Below, piece after piece: positions 60,176-64,000 of a stretch of DNA of 64,000 nucleotides. The notes beneath the pieces are model-generated. The model ran no database searches, was not told where the DNA came from, and saw only the letters and a program-made list of their open reading frames with translations. Positions within the stretch are counted from its first letter, which is position 1, and the number at the start of each line of letters is the position of its first letter. Source of the DNA: an uncultured Bacteroidales bacterium (GTDB taxonomy: Bacteria > Bacteroidota > Bacteroidia > Bacteroidales > F082); assembly GCA_937896505.1 (NCBI GenBank), contig CALBNP010000203.1, forward strand, positions 7,224 through 71,223, read 5' to 3'. Made by a program: the position numbers and the translations under genes.

Positions 60176-61398
60176 CATTCGTCTTTAAGTATTTCCACCA
60201 AGTTGTCGATGACATATTGGACATCCTCGTCGCTAAGCTTGGTGTGCAAAGGCAAAGTAATCTCATTCTCGAAGAGATGATAGGCATTGGGGTAATCCTT
60301 GATGTCGAAGCCCAAGTTCTTATACGCTGTCATCATCGGCAAAGGCTTGTAATGCACGTTGCAGGCTATGCCACGTTCAGCCATTTTGGTGATGACGGCA
60401 TTGGTCTCCTCACGGGTCTTGCCCAAGAGGCGCACGAGGTAGAGGTGGTGCGACGAGCAGTGGTCAGCGCCACTATGGTCCATGAGGGCCACCTTACAGT
60501 CCTTCAGTCCGGCATTGTAGCGTGCCACAATCTCCTGACGACGTTGCAGCAAGGCATCATAGCGTTCGAGCTGTGCCAGTCCGATGCCGGCCATGTTGCA
60601 TTTGTACCACGGACCGATGACATCGTACTCCCAGGCTCCGAGTTTCGTCTTGGCGAGGGCGTCCTTGTTCTGTCCATGCAGCGAGAACAGCATGCATTTC
60701 CGATACAGGAACTCGTTCCAGGTCTCCCCTGCTATGGCAGGCACGGTGGTCTCGGCATCCATCACCACGGGCTCGTTGCCGAAGGGCAGGTGCCAGGTGA
60801 GCGCACCCCCTTCTGCTGTGGTGAGGTTCTTCACCGCATGGAAGGAGAACGAGCTGAAGTCGCCTATCTTGCCCGCTTTCTTGCCGTGCCATGTGGCGCC
60901 GAAGGCGTGGGCGCAGTCGGCTGAGACGACGATGCGTCCGATGCGACGTTTCTGCTCTATGATGTCGTAGATTCTGTCGTAGTCGCACACGATGCCAGCC
61001 AGATCGACGGGCACGATGACCTTGGTGTGTTCGGTGATGGCCTCGGCCAGTTTGTCGTAGTCCATCTGCACGTTGTCGGCTTGGCTATCCACGAGGACCA
61101 GCTTGCAGCCCACATGTTGTGTGACGCTGGCGCTGGCGGTATAGGTGTAAGCCGGCACGATGACTTCGTCGTCGGGACCCACACCGATGAGGCGCAAGGC
61201 CAGTTCCATGGCAGCGGTGGCTGAGTTGAGGCAGGCTGTCTTCTCGGTATGCACGTAGGCCGAGATGCGTCTTTCAAATTCTTTAGTCTTAGGACCGGTA
61301 GTGATCCAGCCACTGAGGATTGCTTCGGTAGCCATCTTGGCTTCAGCTTCCGTCATATCAGGCGGAGAGAATGGTATATTGCGTAGTTTCATATTCAT
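60175..61398 (-). CDS. DegT/DnrJ/EryC1/StrS-family PLP aminotransferase (second)
   Basis: 407 residues. Begins LRNIPFSPPDMTEAEAKMA, as in ArnB/PseC-like sugar aminotransferases. Key regions: TACLNSATAAMELALR, EVIVPAYTYTASASV, DCAHAFGATWHGKKAG, PLP lysine in FSFHAVKNLTTAEGGAL, YKCNMAGIGLAQL and NVHYKPLPMM. Aminates a 4-keto sugar nucleotide, possibly the CapD product. Flanked on both sides by AATTGACGTT repeat blocks. Confidence 0.93.
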   Translation of the reverse strand: MNMKLRNIPFSPPDMTEAEAKMATEAILSGWITTGPKTKEFERRISAYVHTEKTACLNSATAAMELALRLIGVGPDDEVIVPAYTYTASASVTQHVGCKLVLVDSQADNVQMDYDKLAEAITEHTKVIVPVDLAGIVCDYDRIYDIIEQKRRIGRIVVSADCAHAFGATWHGKKAGKIGDFSSFSFHAVKNLTTAEGGALTWHLPFGNEPVVMDAETTVPAIAGETWNEFLYRKCMLFSLHGQNKDALAKTKLGAWEYDVIGPWYKCNMAGIGLAQLERYDALLQRRQEIVARYNAGLKDCKVALMDHSGADHCSSHHLYLVRLLGKTREETNAVITKMAERGIACNVHYKPLPMMTAYKNLGFDIKDYPNAYHLFENEITLPLHTKLSDEDVQYVIDNLVEILKDE

Positions 61399-61454
61399 GT
61401 TTTGAAGTAGATTTAATAGTTGTTATTTGCATGAGCAGCGGCATAGCCGCAAAT

Positions 61455-61578
61455 AATTGACGCTTAATTGACCTTAATTGTCTTCCAATAAAAACACAAT
61501 TGTCTTTCTTTTCTTTTCAAGACAATTAGTCGTCAATTTAAGTCAATTTCTTTTTTCCTCACGGACACACATAATTGA
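61455..61578. repeat. AATTGACGTT repeat block, copy 2
   Basis: AATTGACGCTTAATTGACCT, TAATTGTCTTCCAATAAAAA, then AAGACAATTAGTCGTCAATT through CTCACGGACA and a third ATAATTGACGTTT. The same words as at 60079-60175 in a different order. The surrounding gap (61399-61616) has no gene. Confidence 0.75.
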
Positions 61579-61616
61579 CGTTTGGTGACGAAGCACATAC
61601 ACCTTGCTCAACATTT

Positions 61617-62141
61617 TTAATTTGAAGGATTTTTGGAGCGCAATTCCGATATTTTATCGCATATCATTTTTATTGGCAAACGTTTATTGGAAGCAATCAT
61701 TTTCTCAAGAGCATCAGCCATTGCCAATGGTTCTACGATGCCATTTTCTACCATCATGTTCGTCAAATATAGCACTCCCGACACCTTGACGTTTTCAAGT
61801 ATTGCCTTTGCACGAAGCGTTTTGTCGCCTGTAAGCAGCCGGAAATCATTTTCCTTGGCATATAGCATCACCGAGATATCCTCTGGCGAAAGATTGCAGG
61901 CACCTCTATATTCTTCCACTTTCTCCATCACACTCAACATTTGCAATCCACTAAGAGAGCGCACCTTCAACGTACCTTCTTTCACCAAAGAGTCCACCGC
62001 CTCACGCTGACTTGTCTCAGTCACCTCCTCAACAATTACGTCAAGAGTGTGGAATTCAAGTTGCAACTGAGAGCAAAACTTCAGCAAATCCGCCTCGTAA
62101 AGGTCTATCAAGACATTTGTGTCGTTTACCACAATTTCCAT
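61617..62141 (-). CDS. PIN-domain protein, probable toxin-like nuclease
   Basis: 174 residues from ATG at 62141 (MEIVVNDTNVLIDLYEADLL); the longer frame overlaps the upstream gene. PIN-fold acidic residues are in place: VVNDTNVLIDL (first Asp), SPEDISVMLYAKEND (central acidic) and LLTGDKTLRAKA (third Asp). PIN domains are Mg-dependent RNases, often toxins. It follows the XRE-ImmA gene after 2 nt, an arrangement known for toxin-antitoxin or regulator pairs. Confidence 0.8.
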   Translation of the reverse strand: MEIVVNDTNVLIDLYEADLLKFCSQLQLEFHTLDVIVEEVTETSQREAVDSLVKEGTLKVRSLSGLQMLSVMEKVEEYRGACNLSPEDISVMLYAKENDFRLLTGDKTLRAKAILENVKVSGVLYLTNMMVENGIVEPLAMADALEKMIASNKRLPIKMICDKISELRSKNPSN

Positions 62142-62143
62142 TA

Positions 62144-63190
62144 CTACAGCAGATATAGGTTTTCTCTCACTTCGTTTATTGAACAATCCAGCAAGGATGC
62201 GGCTTTAGATGCCGAAATCAATTCGCTGGCCAATGCTCTATAAACCAACCGTGCAAAACGAGTGGTATGCTCATCGTTTATCAGACTTTTCTCCACTTCC
62301 TGCTTGAATTGAGGTATTGCATTCTTTTTCTTAAAATACGACTGGTAGCGTCTCTGCGTGATCACATTCAGCATAACCGCCTTATACATCAAGGCATCCA
62401 CACTAATGCCATACTCACGTTGAATCGTGTGCAGTTCCACCAACGAAATATCATGTCGCGACCCACCAATGATTTCTACAAACCTACAACTCGGAATCAG
62501 CATTTCATTGGCAAAGACATTACACAACTTTTCCTCATCGGCACCTTCCGAAAAATGGAGCAAAAGATGCCCTAGTTCATGGAAAATGGTCATGCGTTTT
62601 CTTTCTGCCGACATTACCTTGTTAATCACAATCACAGGAATATTGCCAGCCTTATTACAGGTACCCGAGAACTTCTTGTCAGCTTCGACCTCGATAATCT
62701 TCACGCCATTGCTTTCCAACAACTCAATAGCCGACGCCACGCCATCAATACCGATGTTCCAGTCCCTTCTCAACCTCAAGGCCATATCCCTGGCATCTTT
62801 TTCATCCTCCACAAGTACATTGCTGTAGTCAAGTTTCCACAGATTGCCTATACCCAGAATGCTTTCAACTTCAAGGTACTTCTCTATTTCCGAAACGACC
62901 AAACACTTTATCGACTCCACCATTTTCGCGCCTAACGACGCCTGTTTTCTAAACTCAAATGCATTCGCATCAATCGTCAAAGTAATCGGGCGGAAGAAGT
63001 AATCCATCGGGAATCCTAGAACATTCGACAACAGGATTATCACATCACTCGACGGCATCATCAAAGCCTTCTCATACTTTTCAATAGCAGTTGAAGACAC
63101 CTTGCCCTCCAATTTGGAGCACAATTCTCTTTGTGACATACACCTGATTTTACGTGCATTAACTAATCTTTTAGCAAAAGTATCTTTCAT
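62144..63190 (-). CDS. XRE-family regulator with ImmA/IrrE metallopeptidase domain
   Basis: 348 residues from ATG at 63190 (MKDTFAKRLVNARKIR); an ATG 11 codons upstream lies too near the promoter. HTH at ~5-60 (SQRELCSKLEGKVSSTAIEKYEKA, in two parts), linker, and an ImmA/IrrE zinc-peptidase domain with H204-ELG-H208 and a downstream acidic stretch EEKLCNVFANEMLIP. In ICEBs1 and Deinococcus, relatives cleave or inactivate repressors. Here repressor and peptidase are fused and the gene is coupled to a PIN-domain gene. Probably binds its own promoter (palindrome at 63208-63243). Confidence 0.9.
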   Translation of the reverse strand: MKDTFAKRLVNARKIRCMSQRELCSKLEGKVSSTAIEKYEKALMMPSSDVIILLSNVLGFPMDYFFRPITLTIDANAFEFRKQASLGAKMVESIKCLVVSEIEKYLEVESILGIGNLWKLDYSNVLVEDEKDARDMALRLRRDWNIGIDGVASAIELLESNGVKIIEVEADKKFSGTCNKAGNIPVIVINKVMSAERKRMTIFHELGHLLLHFSEGADEEKLCNVFANEMLIPSCRFVEIIGGSRHDISLVELHTIQREYGISVDALMYKAVMLNVITQRRYQSYFKKKNAIPQFKQEVEKSLINDEHTTRFARLVYRALASELISASKAASLLDCSINEVRENLYLL

Positions 63191-63207
63191 AATGGAATAC
63201 ATTTTGA

Positions 63208-63243
63208 GTGTGCAAAAATACAAAAATTATGCAAAATGCACAC
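63208..63243 (-). promoter_or_regulatory. Promoter/operator of the XRE-ImmA-PIN module
   Basis: Minus-strand -7 element TATTTTTG (63213-63220) lies between perfect 7-bp inverted half-sites GTGTGCA (63208-63214) and TGCACAC (63237-63243). The placement fits autoregulation by the HTH domain. Confidence 0.55.
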
Positions 63244-63593
63244 CATGTTCATGTTTTTTACCGCAAGTTAGGCGATACATTTCAGCCGCTGGTTTGACTG
63301 GATAGATAGTAGAGAGCACCTTTGCATCCTTTTGCTATAGCGAATAACCCCTAAATTGACGGTTGCCAGCTGCGCCATAAGTCAGCATGTTGCCGACGGA
63401 AACAAAGAAAGAATCCCTTAAGGTTTTGGAAGTTTTGTGACACCTTTTTCACAAAACCTGCAAAACTTTGTCCTATGGAACTTCGCTACCGCTCATTTCC
63501 TGGCGGTATTATCGATGCCCCCGCCGAATAATTGACGTTTAATTGACCCTAATTGTCTTCCAATAAAAACACAATCGTCTTCTACAACCCTTC
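63244..63593. other. Gene-free gap with repeat fragments
   Basis: No gene seen in ~350 nt. Includes a fragment resembling the DNA upstream of the sugar transferase copies (ACAAAACCTGCAAAACTTTG, CTATGGAACTTCGCTACCGC) at about 63450-63505 and a third AATTGACGTTTAATTGACCC ... CCAATAAAAA block at 63526-63570. Confidence 0.6.
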
Positions 63594-63959
63594 TCACCTT
63601 GTCTTTTCAAAGCTCTTGATTACATCTACATACTTTTGTGTTCCCACTTCCTTGGTGAGGTTATCCATGACGAACTGTCGTCCATTCCTACCATATTCCT
63701 TGCACAGTTCCCTGTTATTGTAAAGCGTGAGGATAGACTGCTTGAAGGCCTCCTTGTCACCCGCCTTGGTGAAGATGCCGCACTGATGGTCTTCGACGAT
63801 GGCCTTCAATTCGTTCTCATCGAAGTTGGCCAGCACCGGTCTCGAGGCGCTCATGATGCTCCAAGTCTTTGAAGGCACGCAACCATTTCCGGTTCCAGGT
63901 TTGGAAATAACCAACGAGGCATCACCTATTGAGAATACATGACTGACCCGTTGGCGGAA
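63594..63959 (-). pseudogene. C-terminal fragment of a family 4 glycosyltransferase
   Basis: The frame from 63959 to 63594 reads FRQRVSHVFSIGDASLVISK, then PGTGNGCVPSKTWSIMSASR PVL and a C-terminal helical region ending SFEKTR, the donor-binding half of a GT4 enzyme (G-x-x-x-PSK-x-W-S-IM-x-x-x-R-P). In the same frame there is a stop (TAA, 63960-63962) immediately upstream, and beyond it the frame stays open to the window edge (NKPIGHIKYALL). No plausible start exists before the conserved region except a TTG at 63914. Either the gene is interrupted by a nonsense mutation or the window catches only a remnant. Confidence 0.6.
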
Positions 63960-64000
63960 TTAAAGTAGTGCATATTTAATATGGCCAATCGGTTTGTTGT

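Overview
The window looks like a chromosomal stretch of a Bacteroidota (Bacteroidales-type) bacterium. The evidence is a SusC/SusD pair, proteins ending in type IX secretion (T9SS) sorting domains, lipoproteins with Bacteroidales-style lipoboxes, TPR-transmembrane-HTH and DUF3244/DUF1573 families, a second EF-G, promoters of the TTG-N19-TAnnTTTG type, and almost no Shine-Dalgarno sequences. Genus cannot be fixed from the sequence alone.

Layout. (1) 0-10.5 kb: a truncated secreted protein, proS, then a minus-strand susC-susD-PNGase F-like operon that should import oligosaccharides and strip N-glycans from glycoproteins. (2) 10.5-20.6 kb: housekeeping metabolism (lutB, rpiB, pgk, a lipid kinase, an LD-carboxypeptidase), an AT-rich gene-free stretch with four TTATCAACA boxes, an AAA/DUF4143 ATPase, a MORN-repeat protein and a Card1-like CARF nuclease translationally coupled to pgk with no CRISPR locus in sight. 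(3) 20.6-33.3 kb: accessory envelope genes: a T9SS protein, a four-gene secreted/lipoprotein operon in which every junction is a 4-nt overlap and which ends in a leucine-rich-repeat protein, a radical-SAM/DUF6873 fusion, and a TPR-HTH regulator followed by a DUF3244 gene and a Cys-rich lipoprotein/thioredoxin-like/DUF1573 operon. (4) 33.5-43 kb: a MacAB-TolC-like export operon, EF-G2, an adenosine-kinase-like PfkB protein and tRNA-Asn. (5) 43.2-64 kb: a surface-polysaccharide cluster, all minus strand: glycosyltransferases, ManC, Gmd, Fcl (a complete GDP-mannose to GDP-L-fucose route), a sugar mutarotase and a nucleotidyltransferase-GHMP kinase fusion that may salvage a free sugar, a CapD/WbpM dehydratase, two DegT aminotransferases and a priming sugar transferase. 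Its distal part is rearranged: a duplicated and truncated sugar transferase, a second DUF4143 ATPase, an XRE-ImmA/PIN module and a broken glycosyltransferase.

The most unusual feature is a population of short repeats. Each has a conserved core (for example starting GTCATTCC or GTCATACC and ending ATCT) flanked by arms that pair perfectly with each other but differ in sequence from copy to copy. Some sit between convergent genes and look like terminators; others have entered the FAD/Fe-S oxidase gene at 45821-49108 three times without breaking its frame, in places one inside another. Other repeat families (GCTGAGCGGAG cores, a 44-bp exact repeat, a triplicated ~97-bp hairpin unit, a 30-bp tandem array and AATTGACGTT-type blocks) fill most of the remaining intergenic space.
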